A DNA stretch of 24,970 nt from the NCBI GenBank assembly GCA_904394705.1, contig CAJFNJ010000022.1, positions 1 through 24,970 on the forward strand, read 5' to 3'. Positions within the stretch are counted from its first letter, which is position 1, and each line of letters begins with the position of its first letter. Positions 14,434 to 21,485 of this stretch are shown here, one piece after another. The DNA comes from Avimicrobium caecorum (GTDB lineage Bacteria; Bacillota; Clostridia; Oscillospirales; Ruminococcaceae). The notes beneath the pieces are model-generated. The model was not told the origin of the DNA, did not search any database, and was given only the letters and a program-made list of their open reading frames with translations. The translations under genes were made by a program, and so were the position numbers.

Positions 14434-15297
14434 ATGAAAAACGCAATGTCCAAACGCCTGACCGCCCTATGTCTGGCGCTCTGTCTGGCACTGCCGCTGG
14501 CAGGATGCTCGGGGAAGGAGGAGTCCTCGGCTGCCAACCGGCTGGAAGCCATCAAGGAGCGCGGTTATATCGAAGTGGTCACAGAACCCTATTTTGCTCC
14601 CATGGAATTCATCGACCCCACCAAGGAGGGGGACGAGAAATATGTGGGTGCGGACATTGAACTGGCTCACCATATTGCGGACGAACTTGGCGTAGAATGT
14701 CACATTATCCCGCTGGATTTCACATCGGTGCTGTCGGGTGTTACCACCGGCAAGTATGATATGGCGATTTCCGCTCTGGCCTACACGCCCGAACGGGCGG
14801 AGGCCATGGAGCTTTCGGACGGCTATTACTACGGCACCGAAGATACCGGCTATGGTCTGATGGTACGCACCGAGGACCTGGCTGCCATCACATCGGCGGA
14901 CGACCTCGGCGATAAGACGGTCGTTGTCCAGAGCGGCTCCATTCAGGAGAGCTTCCTCAATGAACAGGTGCCGGCGGTGGGCGAAACCAAGCGTGTTTCC
15001 GCCACCACCGACGGCTTCCTGATGGTACAGGAGGGCAAGGCGGATGCCATTATCACCGCCATCAATACCGCCCAGCTCTATCTGGATGCCAACCCGAACT
15101 GCGGCATGAGCATTGTGCCGGACTTCCGGTTCGTGGAGGACGAATCCACCAAGGGTACCCGGATCGGTGTAGCCAAGGGCGAGACCGAACTCATTGAGGA
15201 GGTCAACCGCATCATCGGCGAAGTCCGGGAAGAAGGGCTTTACGATCAGTGGTATGAGGAATATACCGAGTACGCCCGGAGCCTGGGCATTCAGTAA
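14434..15297 (+). CDS. Amino-acid ABC transporter substrate-binding lipoprotein (SBP family 3)
   Basis: 287 residues. A lipoprotein signal peptide has basic MKNAMSKR, a hydrophobic core and the lipobox LAGC, with Cys25 as the lipidated residue. A family 3 solute-binding domain follows: GYIEVVTEPYFAPMEFID, then GADIELAHHIADELG, LDFTSVLSGVTTGKYDMAISALAYTPER split across one lobe, and a C-terminal GLYDQWYEEY. These proteins deliver polar amino acids, opines or related small ligands to a HisM/GlnP-type permease. Start supported by CAGGAGGAA six nt upstream. The permease follows after 22 nt. No cognate ATPase gene lies nearby. Ligand specificity cannot be read reliably from the sequence. Confidence 0.92.
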   Translation: MKNAMSKRLTALCLALCLALPLAGCSGKEESSAANRLEAIKERGYIEVVTEPYFAPMEFIDPTKEGDEKYVGADIELAHHIADELGVECHIIPLDFTSVLSGVTTGKYDMAISALAYTPERAEAMELSDGYYYGTEDTGYGLMVRTEDLAAITSADDLGDKTVVVQSGSIQESFLNEQVPAVGETKRVSATTDGFLMVQEGKADAIITAINTAQLYLDANPNCGMSIVPDFRFVEDESTKGTRIGVAKGETELIEEVNRIIGEVREEGLYDQWYEEYTEYARSLGIQ

Positions 15298-15319
15298 TCA
15301 AGGAAAGCGGTAACAATCC

Positions 15320-15985
15320 ATGTGGGAAAATATACTGAAAATTTTGCAGAGATACGGCGATGTCTATCTGGAAGGACTGGCAGGCACGCTGTGGATCGCC
15401 GCCCTGACCGTGGTAGCCGGTACAGTCATCGGCATTATCCTGGCGGTGTTCCGTCTGGGCAAGTGCCGCCCCTGTGAATGGTTTGTCCGGTTCTATATCT
15501 GGATTATCCGGGGCACTCCCAGCCTGCTGCAGCTCTATTTCTTCTATCTGTTCCTGCCCAAGGTGCTGCCCATCGAGATCTCCGAGACCGAAAGCGTTGT
15601 GATCGCGCTCATCATCAGTGCCGGCGCCTATGTCAGTGAGATTATCCGGGCGGGCATCCAGGCAGTGGACCCCGGTCAGACCGAAGCCGCCAGTTGTCTG
15701 GGACTCTCCCGGGCACAGACCCTGCGGTTCATCATTCTCCCCCAGGCGGTAAAGAATATCCTGCCTGCCCTGGGCAATGAGTTTGTAAATATGATCAAGC
15801 AGGCGTCCCTGGGCTCCATCTTCTTTGTCAACGAGCTCACTACGGCGTACCGTACTGCTTCGGCTGCCACCTTCCTGCCCATCGAATCGCTGATCATCTC
15901 AGGTGTGATCTATCTCTTTGTCACAACCCTGTTCACCTGGGTGGTTCAGCTGGCGGAACGCCGGATGGCGGTTTCCGCTGCCTGA
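15320..15985 (+). CDS. Amino-acid ABC transporter permease (HisM/GlnP family)
   Basis: 221 residues with about five membrane helices. The cytoplasmic EAA loop that docks the ATPase is clear: YVSEIIRAGIQAVDPGQTEA continuing into ASCLGLSRAQTLRFIILPQA (about residues 97-140). The segment IIRGTPSLLQLYFFYLFLP is typical of polar amino acid permeases. The ribosome binding site AAGGAAAG is 12 nt upstream, longer than ideal. It is paired with the lipoprotein just upstream. The EAA loop is intact, so an ATPase encoded elsewhere must serve it, or one is shared with another importer. No clear terminator separates it from the M20 gene downstream. Confidence 0.92.
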   Translation: MWENILKILQRYGDVYLEGLAGTLWIAALTVVAGTVIGIILAVFRLGKCRPCEWFVRFYIWIIRGTPSLLQLYFFYLFLPKVLPIEISETESVVIALIISAGAYVSEIIRAGIQAVDPGQTEAASCLGLSRAQTLRFIILPQAVKNILPALGNEFVNMIKQASLGSIFFVNELTTAYRTASAATFLPIESLIISGVIYLFVTTLFTWVVQLAERRMAVSAA

Positions 15986-16070
15986 TCCCCCTTCCAAGTC
16001 GAAATACCCAGAGGAATTTTTCTCCGGTATTTTTCGGGGTGTAATAAAAATTCAGAAAATAGGCAACAAT

Positions 16071-16098
16071 CCGCCGCAAAATCTGCGATTTACGGCGG
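16071..16098 (+). promoter_or_regulatory. Leader hairpin before the third M20 gene
   Basis: CCGCCG (16071-16076) pairs with CGGCGG (16093-16098) and AAATC with GATTT inside, loop TGC. There is no T-run, so it is unlikely to be a plain terminator. It lies 32 nt upstream of the start codon. Role unknown; mRNA stability, attenuation or an operator are possible. Confidence 0.4.
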
Positions 16099-16130
16099 TA
16101 GAATGGAACCAAATCAAAGGAGCTGACTGT

Positions 16131-17570
16131 ATGACTGATCTGGAACTGATCCGGGAATCGGTGGCAAAACATGCCGCGAAGATTCTCGACGCCAACGACC
16201 GAATCTGGGATTATGCCGAGCTTGCCTTCCATGAGCACAAATCTGCCGAGCTGCTCTGCCGGCTGCTGGAAGAGGAGGGCTTTACTGTCCAGCGTGGGCT
16301 GGCGGAGATCCCCACCTGCTTTACCGGCACCTACAAGAAGGGCAGCGGCAAACCGGTGATGGGCTTCCTGGGGGAATTTGACGCCCTTTCGAGCCTGAGC
16401 CAGCAGGCAGCCCTGCCGGAGAAATCCCCGGTGACTGCCGGAGCTCCCGGACATGGCTGCGGACACTGTGCCCTGGGCACCGGGTCGCTGGCAGCTGCCT
16501 TTGCCCTCAAGGACTATCTGGACGCCACCGGTGAGGACGGCACTGTAATCTACTTCGGCTGTCCGGCTGAGGAAGGCGCCGGCTCCAAGCAGTTCATGGC
16601 CCGGGCCGGACTCTTTGACGATGTGGACTTTGTCTACACCTGGCACCCCTCCACCATCAATGGGGTGGAATCGGTGCAGTCCAATGCCATCATGGGCGCC
16701 AACTTCCGCTTCAAGGGACGCACCAGCCATGCGGCAGCTTCGCCCCATCTGGGACGCAGCGCCCTGGACGCCGTGGAACTCATGAGCGTAGGCTGCAACT
16801 ACCTCCGGGAGCATGTGATCCCCGAGGCACGCATCCACTATGCCTATATTGACGCCGGCGGCACTGCCCCCAATGTGGTGCAGGATCATGCCACTGTGCG
16901 GTATGAAGTGCGCACCCCGTTCGTAAAGGATCTGCGGGAACTCTTTGACCGGGTGGTAGATGTGGCAAAGGGCGCTGCCCTGATGACCGGCACCACCCTG
17001 GATGTGGAGCTTGCCATGGCCTTTACCGAATATGTGCCCAACAAGGCACTGGGCGCCATTGCCAGTGAAGCCATGCAGGAGGTGGGCGCTCCCAGGTGGG
17101 ACGAAGCCGATTTCCAGCTGGCACGGCAGTTCCTCCTGAGTTATGACCCCGAGACCCGGGCTGCCATTGAGGCAGAGATCCGCCGCACCTATGGCGACCG
17201 GGCCGAGGCAGTGCTCCAGCGTCCGCTGTCCACCGATGTGATCCCCTTTGACCCCTCTGCCATCCGGCTCCAGGCCGGCTCCACCGATGTGGGTGATGTG
17301 GGCTATGCCGCTCCCACCCTCAACCTGCTGGTTGCCACTGCCTGTGTGGGCAATGTGGGTCACTCCTGGCAGATGACTGCCCAGGCCTGCAGCCCGCTGG
17401 CACACAAGGGTCTGCTCACCGCTGCCGAAGCCATGGCGCTGTCGGCAGTGCGTACCAAGCACCGTCCCGATGCCATCGCCGCTGCCAAGGCGGAAGTCCT
17501 TGCCCGCAACGGCGGCAAGTATACCTGCCCGCTGCCTGACTCGGTCAAGCCGCCTCTGGATACCTATTGA
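16131..17570 (+). CDS. M20 family amidohydrolase, AbgB-like (p-aminobenzoyl-glutamate/indole-acetyl-type hydrolase)
   Basis: A 479-residue M20 peptidase, larger than and clearly distinct from the two 393-residue copies. Metal-site residues visible: GHGCGHC (His108, Cys110, His112 region), PAEEGAGSK (Glu147-148), TWHPS (His171), TSHAAASPHLGRSALDAVELM in the dimerisation domain, and a C-terminal GNVGHSWQMTAQ His. The spacing resembles AbgB, which hydrolyses p-aminobenzoyl-glutamate as part of AbgAB; no AbgA partner is present here. Start chosen at ATG 16131 with AAAGGAG 8 nt upstream; the frame is open further upstream, but that is the permease tail and leader. Its position right after an amino-acid-type importer suggests it cleaves an imported conjugate. 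Substrate is inferred. Confidence 0.85.
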   Translation: MTDLELIRESVAKHAAKILDANDRIWDYAELAFHEHKSAELLCRLLEEEGFTVQRGLAEIPTCFTGTYKKGSGKPVMGFLGEFDALSSLSQQAALPEKSPVTAGAPGHGCGHCALGTGSLAAAFALKDYLDATGEDGTVIYFGCPAEEGAGSKQFMARAGLFDDVDFVYTWHPSTINGVESVQSNAIMGANFRFKGRTSHAAASPHLGRSALDAVELMSVGCNYLREHVIPEARIHYAYIDAGGTAPNVVQDHATVRYEVRTPFVKDLRELFDRVVDVAKGAALMTGTTLDVELAMAFTEYVPNKALGAIASEAMQEVGAPRWDEADFQLARQFLLSYDPETRAAIEAEIRRTYGDRAEAVLQRPLSTDVIPFDPSAIRLQAGSTDVGDVGYAAPTLNLLVATACVGNVGHSWQMTAQACSPLAHKGLLTAAEAMALSAVRTKHRPDAIAAAKAEVLARNGGKYTCPLPDSVKPPLDTY

Positions 17571-17590
17571 TTTTTCCCTGATATGTTCTG

Positions 17591-17633
17591 AGCGGGGGTT
17601 TTTCTTTCCTTTCTTTTTTCTCACCCGCTTTTT
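17591..17633 (+). terminator. Possible terminator after the third M20 gene
   Basis: AGCGGG (17591-17596) pairs with CCCGCT (17624-17629) across a long pyrimidine loop, followed by T's. Short stem, so only moderate. Confidence 0.4.
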
Positions 17634-17727
17634 GTCCCGCACCGCAGGTCCGGTTCCTTTTGGCAGGGCCTTACCTCTCTGCCCCTTCGCTTCTCCGGTT
17701 CTGCGGTGTTTTCTCTTCCCTTCACCA

Positions 17728-17766
17728 GACCGTCCCATTCTATACCCGGGGACGGTCTGTTTTTAT
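17728..17766 (+). terminator. Rho-independent terminator between convergent genes
   Basis: GACCGTCCC (17728-17736) pairs with GGGACGGTC (17749-17757) and is followed by TGTTTTT on the plus strand. It overlaps the end of the Crp/Fnr gene, which runs in the opposite direction. Confidence 0.7.
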
Positions 17767-18437
17767 GCCCGGTGACTGTCCGGCAGGGTCAGCAGGGTGA
17801 TCTGCCGCCGCTCCACCCGGAGAATCCCCTCCTTCTGCATCTTGCCCAGTTCCATTGTCATGGCACTGCGGTCCACCGCCAGATAGTCCGCCAGCCGCTG
17901 CCGGGTGAACCCCAGCTCGAAACTGGCACTCCCCGCTGCCCGGGCCCGGTCCGAGAGGTATTCCATCAGCCGTCCCCGGATGCTGCGCTGGGACAGGATC
18001 GCTGCCTTGCGGCTCATCTCCCGGGTGCGGGCTGCCAGCAGGGCCAACAGATTCCGCTGCAGCCGCTGATGGAATCCACAGGCCTCACAGCAGCCGGTCA
18101 TCAGACGGTCGGGACGCAGCCACAGGATACGGCAGTCCTCCGCTGCCACCAGGTCATAGGGCAGTTCCACCCCCTGCCCCGCAAAGACCTCCCCGAACAG
18201 CTCACCCGGGCCCAGCCGGGCCATGAGCGTTTCACTGCCCCAGTAGTCGGTGCTGAGAATATCCACCCGGCCCTCCAGCACCAGTCCCATGGCGGCAAGT
18301 TCCTCCCCGGCATGGGCCAGCAGTTCCCCCTTCTGGGCCGGACTCTCCCAGCCGCCGATGCACCCCAGCACCGCCTGACATTCCTCTTCGCTAAGCCCCG
18401 CAAAGAGCCGGTATTCCGATAACATTCGGTTTTGCAT
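17763..18437 (-). CDS. Crp/Fnr family transcriptional regulator
   Basis: 224 residues. The N-terminal cyclic-nucleotide-binding-like beta barrel (about 10-120; GELLAHAGEELAAMGLVLEGRVDI and LGPGELFGEVFA) is followed by the dimerisation helix and a C-terminal winged helix with FTRQRLADYLAVDRSAMTME as the recognition region (about 172-195). Cysteines at about 20, 26, 102, 115, 116 and 119 are present, but their arrangement does not match the Fnr cluster pattern I know; whether they bind haem or an iron-sulfur cluster is open. GGAGG six nt before ATG 18437 sets the start. It is divergent from a Nim-type flavoprotein and a ferredoxin-like gene, with a perfect palindrome between them, so it very likely controls both directions, perhaps in response to nitrosative or redox stress (inference). 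Confidence 0.9.
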   Translation of the reverse strand: MQNRMLSEYRLFAGLSEEECQAVLGCIGGWESPAQKGELLAHAGEELAAMGLVLEGRVDILSTDYWGSETLMARLGPGELFGEVFAGQGVELPYDLVAAEDCRILWLRPDRLMTGCCEACGFHQRLQRNLLALLAARTREMSRKAAILSQRSIRGRLMEYLSDRARAAGSASFELGFTRQRLADYLAVDRSAMTMELGKMQKEGILRVERRQITLLTLPDSHRA

Positions 18438-18454
18438 GACAGTCCTCCGTTTTT

Positions 18455-18470
18455 TGTTGGAATTCCAACA
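18455..18470. promoter_or_regulatory. Perfect 16-bp palindrome, candidate Crp/Fnr operator
   Basis: TGTTGGAATTCCAACA lies in the 94-bp divergent region, 18 nt before the regulator start and 61 nt before the flavoprotein start. A possible plus-strand promoter (TTGGAA 18457-18462, N18, GATAAT 18481-18486) overlaps it, as does the 5' leader of the regulator gene. The two-fold symmetry and size fit a Crp/Fnr dimer. Confidence 0.65.
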
Positions 18471-18531
18471 GAATTTCTATGATAATTCTACTATACTGAA
18501 ACTGCACCAATCAAGGGAAAGGACGGATTTT

Positions 18532-19032
18532 ATGCGCAGAAAAGACCGTGAAATGCCCGAAGCCTTCGGCTGGGCGGTAGCAGACAAATGTGAGTGGGCG
18601 GTTCTGGGGTTGATCGACGCCGATGGCGAGGTCTATCCGGTACCGATCACCATTGTCCGGGAGGGCAGCCGGGTGTATTTCCACTCGGCCCAGTCCGGCG
18701 AAAAGGTGGAGTGTCTGCGCCGGCACCCCCGGGTGAGCCTGTGCTGCATCGGGGATACCAACCGGGGCGCATTCGGGAATTTCACCACCGAGTATGAATC
18801 GGCGATCCTCCGGGGTCAGGCGGCGGAAGTCACCGACCCCGAAGAAAAACAGCGGATTCTGCGGCTGCTCTGTGAGCGGCACACGCCGGAGCTCATGGAG
18901 AAATTTCCGTCTGAAGCGGCCCGAAGTCTTGGGCGCACCGGAGTATGGTGCATTGAAACCGAAACCATCACAGCCAAACGCAAGCGGTACGACAGTGCCG
19001 GCGTGGAGCTCAAATACCAGAGAGAGGAATAG
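18532..19032 (+). CDS. Nim-type pyridoxamine 5'-phosphate oxidase-fold flavoprotein
   Basis: 166 residues starting MRRKDREM, the characteristic opening of NimA-like proteins, followed by a split-barrel FMN-binding fold: LGLIDADGEVYPVPITIVREG, then VYFHSAQSGEKVECLRRHPRVSLCCIGD. Members bind flavin and reduce small electrophiles; some confer 5-nitroimidazole resistance, but most are general reductases or of unknown role, so resistance should not be assumed. I chose ATG 18532, with AAAGGA 8 nt upstream; the frame continues upstream through the operator and is not coding there. The ferredoxin-like gene starts 5 nt after its stop, giving a two-gene operon divergent from the Crp/Fnr regulator. Confidence 0.85.
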   Translation: MRRKDREMPEAFGWAVADKCEWAVLGLIDADGEVYPVPITIVREGSRVYFHSAQSGEKVECLRRHPRVSLCCIGDTNRGAFGNFTTEYESAILRGQAAEVTDPEEKQRILRLLCERHTPELMEKFPSEAARSLGRTGVWCIETETITAKRKRYDSAGVELKYQREE

Positions 19033-19037
19033 ATTCT

Positions 19038-19727
19038 ATGATACGCAAGATCATTACCATTGATTCCGAACGCTGCAACGGCTGCGGCCTGTGTGCGGCA
19101 GCCTGCCATGAGGGAGCCATCGGCATGGTGAACGGCAAAGCTGTCCTGCTCCGGGAGGATTACTGCGATGGTCTGGGGGATTGTCTGCCGGCCTGTCCCA
19201 CCGGAGCCATCACCATGACCGAACGGGAAGCCCCGGCCTATGATGAAGCGGCAGTGGCAGCGCGTCTGGCAGCCCGCAAGCCGGCGGGAGGCTGTGCCGG
19301 AGGCGGTTGTCCGGGCAGCCGCAGCCAGACTTTTGCCGCACCGGCAGCGGAAGCTCTTCCGGCAGAAACCTGTCTGGGGCAGTGGCCGGTGCAGCTGCGT
19401 CTGGTTTCGCCGATGGCAGGGTTCTTTGACGGAGCGGATCTGCTGCTGGCAGCGGACTGTTCTGCCTTTGCCCGGGGGGATTTCCATGCCCGGTACATGA
19501 AGGGCAAGGTGACCGTCATTGGCTGTCCCAAGCTGGACCCGGTGGATTACAGTGAAAAGCTCACCGAGATCTTCCGGCTGCACAATATCCGCTCGGTGAC
19601 TCTGGTGCGGATGGAAGTGCCCTGCTGCGGCGGTCTGGAGCGGGCGGTGCAGAAGGCGCTGGCTGCCTGCGGACGCCCGATCCCCTTCGAAAGCGTCACC
19701 CTTTCGGTACGGGGCGAGATCCTCTGA
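19038..19727 (+). CDS. 4Fe-4S dicluster ferredoxin-like protein
   Basis: 229 residues. The N-terminal ferredoxin domain has CNGCGLCAAAC (Cys13, 16, 19, 23) and the unusual second array CDGLGDCLPACP (Cys43, 49, 53). A linker contains CAGGGCPGS. The C-terminal part, about 110-229, has conserved-looking Cys-Pro (GCPKLDPVD) and CCGG segments. Proteins with this CDGLGDC pattern are, to my knowledge, frequent in Clostridia beside the hybrid cluster protein gene hcp and a Crp/Fnr regulator; hcp is not in this window. It is probably an electron carrier for a stress reductase, perhaps for the adjacent flavoprotein (inference). Its ribosome binding site overlaps the end of the upstream gene. A terminator follows at once. 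Confidence 0.85.
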   Translation: MIRKIITIDSERCNGCGLCAAACHEGAIGMVNGKAVLLREDYCDGLGDCLPACPTGAITMTEREAPAYDEAAVAARLAARKPAGGCAGGGCPGSRSQTFAAPAAEALPAETCLGQWPVQLRLVSPMAGFFDGADLLLAADCSAFARGDFHARYMKGKVTVIGCPKLDPVDYSEKLTEIFRLHNIRSVTLVRMEVPCCGGLERAVQKALAACGRPIPFESVTLSVRGEIL

Positions 19728-19728
19728 T

Positions 19729-19757
19729 AAAAAAGGAGCCGTAAGGCTCCTTTTTTT
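19729..19757 (+). terminator. Rho-independent terminator
   Basis: AAAAAAGGAGCC/GGCTCCTTTTTT with a GTAA loop directly after the ferredoxin-like gene. The minus direction also has a T-run. Confidence 0.9.
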
Positions 19758-19803
19758 GCTGGGACGGGGAAAGATTCCGCTATGCAGCCGGGCGCATTTG
19801 GGC

Positions 19804-19809
19804 TATAAT
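19804..19809 (+). promoter_or_regulatory. -10 element before the 103-residue gene
   Basis: A perfect TATAAT 36 nt before the start codon. No convincing -35 at 16-18 nt. Confidence 0.4.
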
Positions 19810-19845
19810 AGCCTTGGAACCAAAGAACTGAAAGGAGAATTCCCC

Positions 19846-20157
19846 ATGACTGTAAAAGAACTGGAAGCGGCGTTCACTGCCGCTGCGGAAAATACCATGC
19901 AGAAAGCCGAAGCCCTGGGGCTGGATTCTGCCTCGCTGCGTGCCCAGTGCGAAAAGCACGGTGCGGCTGCCTGTCTGAAGCGGTGTATCCAGCGGGGCCA
20001 GGAGATTCCCCTCTCCCGAGAGCTCACTGCCGCCGGTCAGACCGGCCTGCGCCTGGAAGCCCTGGCAGTGGAGAGCCGCTTTGCCGAGCTCTTCACCGAT
20101 GAGGAGATCAATGCCTGCCTGGAACGCCTGATCGAAGCCGGCTACTACAAAATCTAA
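19846..20157 (+). CDS. Unknown 103-residue protein
   Basis: I do not recognise it. The product is soluble, mostly helical and rich in Ala, Glu and Leu, with four cysteines (residues 29, 38, 42 and 90 by my count) and no signal peptide or membrane segment. The beginning reads MTVKELEAAFTAAAENTMQK and the end CLERLIEAGYYKI. Start set by AAAGGAG with an 8-nt spacer, and a TATAAT sits upstream, so it is probably a real, independently transcribed gene. No terminator is evident; a repeat region starts immediately after the stop. A small regulator or structural adaptor is conceivable, but nothing in the sequence shows it. Confidence 0.75.
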   Translation: MTVKELEAAFTAAAENTMQKAEALGLDSASLRAQCEKHGAAACLKRCIQRGQEIPLSRELTAAGQTGLRLEALAVESRFAELFTDEEINACLERLIEAGYYKI

Positions 20158-20350
20158 CCCCTGCGGCCCCTGGCGGGGAGCAGTTCGCGCGGTTGGGTTG
20201 TGCGGGTGCCTTACTCTGGCGCACGCAGCCGGGACAGCAGAACTGTTGCGGGGGCAGGAGGTGTCTGCCTGTTTCACACAGCTATCAGGGGTCGCCAGAG
20301 AGCTGATTCCACCGCAGGTGGCGCCAGAGAACTGCCTCCACCGCAGGCGG
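20158..20350. repeat. Cluster of dispersed hairpin elements (one inverted, two direct)
   Basis: 20158-20186 is an inverted, interrupted copy (CCCCTGCGG...CGGGGAGCAGTTC). 20219-20260 resembles the front half of the 271-513 unit (GCGCACGCAGCCG...GGGGCAGG). 20291-20321 and 20322-20350 are two direct copies in tandem (CGCCAGAGAACTGCCTCCACC at core) ending in hairpins CCACC-GCA-GGTGG and CCACC-GCA-GGCGG. No gene lies between 20158 and 20453. Confidence 0.7.
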
Positions 20351-20365
20351 CTTTACCGCTTTTTA

Positions 20366-20394
20366 TCGACAAAATCTTTGGGTGGGTGTATAAT
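20366..20394 (+). promoter_or_regulatory. Promoter of the B3/B4 gene
   Basis: TCGACA-N17-TATAAT, one mismatch from consensus, 59 nt before the start. Confidence 0.72.
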
Positions 20395-20453
20395 AATGCT
20401 GTCTGCTGCCGGGGGTTCCCGGCTCTTGATTCCAAACAAAGGAGTGTCACGCC

Positions 20454-21161
20454 ATGAAGTTTTCCATCTCCCCTGCTGTATTTGAAAAGCTCCCCACTGC
20501 CTGTTTCGGTGTGGTAGCTGTGCTGGATGCTGTCCCCTCGCCTGAGGCTGACACAGCCATTGCCGCCCGTCTGGCTGAGGCAGTCACCGACTGTCAGGCT
20601 GCCCTTGCCGGCGTTGCCCTCAAGGAATCCCCGGAGATCCTGCCCTATCGGGAGGCCTTCCGTGCCCTGGGACAGAACCCCAACAAATACCCCTGTTCCA
20701 TCGAAGCCCTGCTCACCCGCATTGCCAAGGGCAAGGGTATGCCCTCCATCAATACGCTGGTGGATCTGGGCAATGCGGTATCGCTGCGGCACCGTCTGCC
20801 CATCGGCGCCCATGACATCGCCACCTTCCGGGACGGTGTACTGGAGGTGCGTCCGGCGGTGGAAGGTGACCGGTTCCTGCCCTTTGGCGGCGGCGAACCG
20901 GAACTCCCCGATCCCGGCGAAGTGGTCTATGTATCGGGCGGCGAAGTGCGTACCCGGCGCTGGACCTGGCGGCAGAGCGAAACCGGCAAGATCACGCCCG
21001 AGACCCGGTCGGTGCTCTATCCGGTGGATGGCTTCCTGGATCACAACCGGGAAGAAGTGCTGGCAGCCCGGGACGAACTGGCAGAGCTGGCAAAGACCCT
21101 GCTGGGTGCGTCGGTGACCGTGGGCTTCATTGACCGGGACCACCCCGAGTTTTCATTCTGA
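20454..21161 (+). CDS. Free-standing B3/B4 (PheT-like tRNA-editing) domain protein
   Basis: 235 residues matching the B3/B4 domain of the phenylalanyl-tRNA synthetase beta chain, which in the synthetase removes tyrosine mischarged on tRNA-Phe. Visible family features: YREAFRALGQNPNKYPCS, then SIEALLTRIAKGKGMPSINTLVDLGNAVSLRHRLPIGAHD, and a later LLGASVTVGFI near the C-terminus. There is no synthetase core, anticodon-binding domain or ATP site. Free-standing members may act as trans-editing factors or on other aminoacyl or amine substrates; function is not established. The binding site before ATG 20454 is AAAGGAG with a spacer of about 8 nt. It has its own promoter and terminator. Confidence 0.87.
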   Translation: MKFSISPAVFEKLPTACFGVVAVLDAVPSPEADTAIAARLAEAVTDCQAALAGVALKESPEILPYREAFRALGQNPNKYPCSIEALLTRIAKGKGMPSINTLVDLGNAVSLRHRLPIGAHDIATFRDGVLEVRPAVEGDRFLPFGGGEPELPDPGEVVYVSGGEVRTRRWTWRQSETGKITPETRSVLYPVDGFLDHNREEVLAARDELAELAKTLLGASVTVGFIDRDHPEFSF

Positions 21162-21180
21162 TTCACCCCTCAAAACACAC

Positions 21181-21216
21181 TCCCCTGTCCCGGACTGACC
21201 GGACAGGGGATTTTTT
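21181..21216 (+). terminator. Rho-independent terminator of the B3/B4 gene
   Basis: TCCCCTGTCC (21181-21190) pairs perfectly with GGACAGGGGA (21201-21210), then six T's. Confidence 0.88.
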
Positions 21217-21265
21217 GTGTCCGTTGCGCTTTATCACTGTACTGTGCCAAAATATCCGGCAGCTG

Positions 21266-21274
21266 TGCTATAAT
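21266..21274 (+). promoter_or_regulatory. Extended -10 promoter
   Basis: TGCTATAAT (TGN plus perfect TATAAT), 20 nt before the signal-peptide ORF at 21295. No clear -35. Confidence 0.6.
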
Positions 21275-21294
21275 AAAGAAAAGGAGGGATTTTC

Positions 21295-21485
21295 ATGCCC
21301 CTATGGATTCTGTTCTTTACAGCGCTGACCCTGGCGCTGCACAGTGTTCCTGCCGAAGCCCCCGAGCCGGAGCCGTCCGCCCCGGTGGAAGTGGTGCTGA
21401 CCGAGCCGGTATTCCGGCGGTCCGGGCAGAGCCATCGCCCCGCTGGGCGGAACCTCTCCCCGCCGTCCGTCTGCCACACAAAAAA
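21295..21485 (+). pseudogene. Signal-peptide ORF without its own stop, probably a gene remnant
   Basis: An extended -10, AAGGAGG and ATG 21295 are well placed. The start codes for MPLWILFFTALTLALHSVPA, a plausible signal peptide or membrane anchor, then an acidic Pro/Glu-rich stretch (EAPEPEPSAPVEVVLTEPVF). The frame then has no stop before the strong terminator at 21484-21534 and stays open for 439 codons antisense to the FemAB gene, where the reading is a shadow. The real product must be truncated or frameshifted, or the 3' end was lost. The end given is where the terminator begins. It could also be a short leader whose stop was lost. Function unknown. Confidence 0.4.

Noticed and set aside
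18532..19032. Definite metronidazole-resistance gene
   Set aside because: The Nim-type fold is clear, but most family members are not shown to confer resistance and no insertion-sequence promoter lies upstream.
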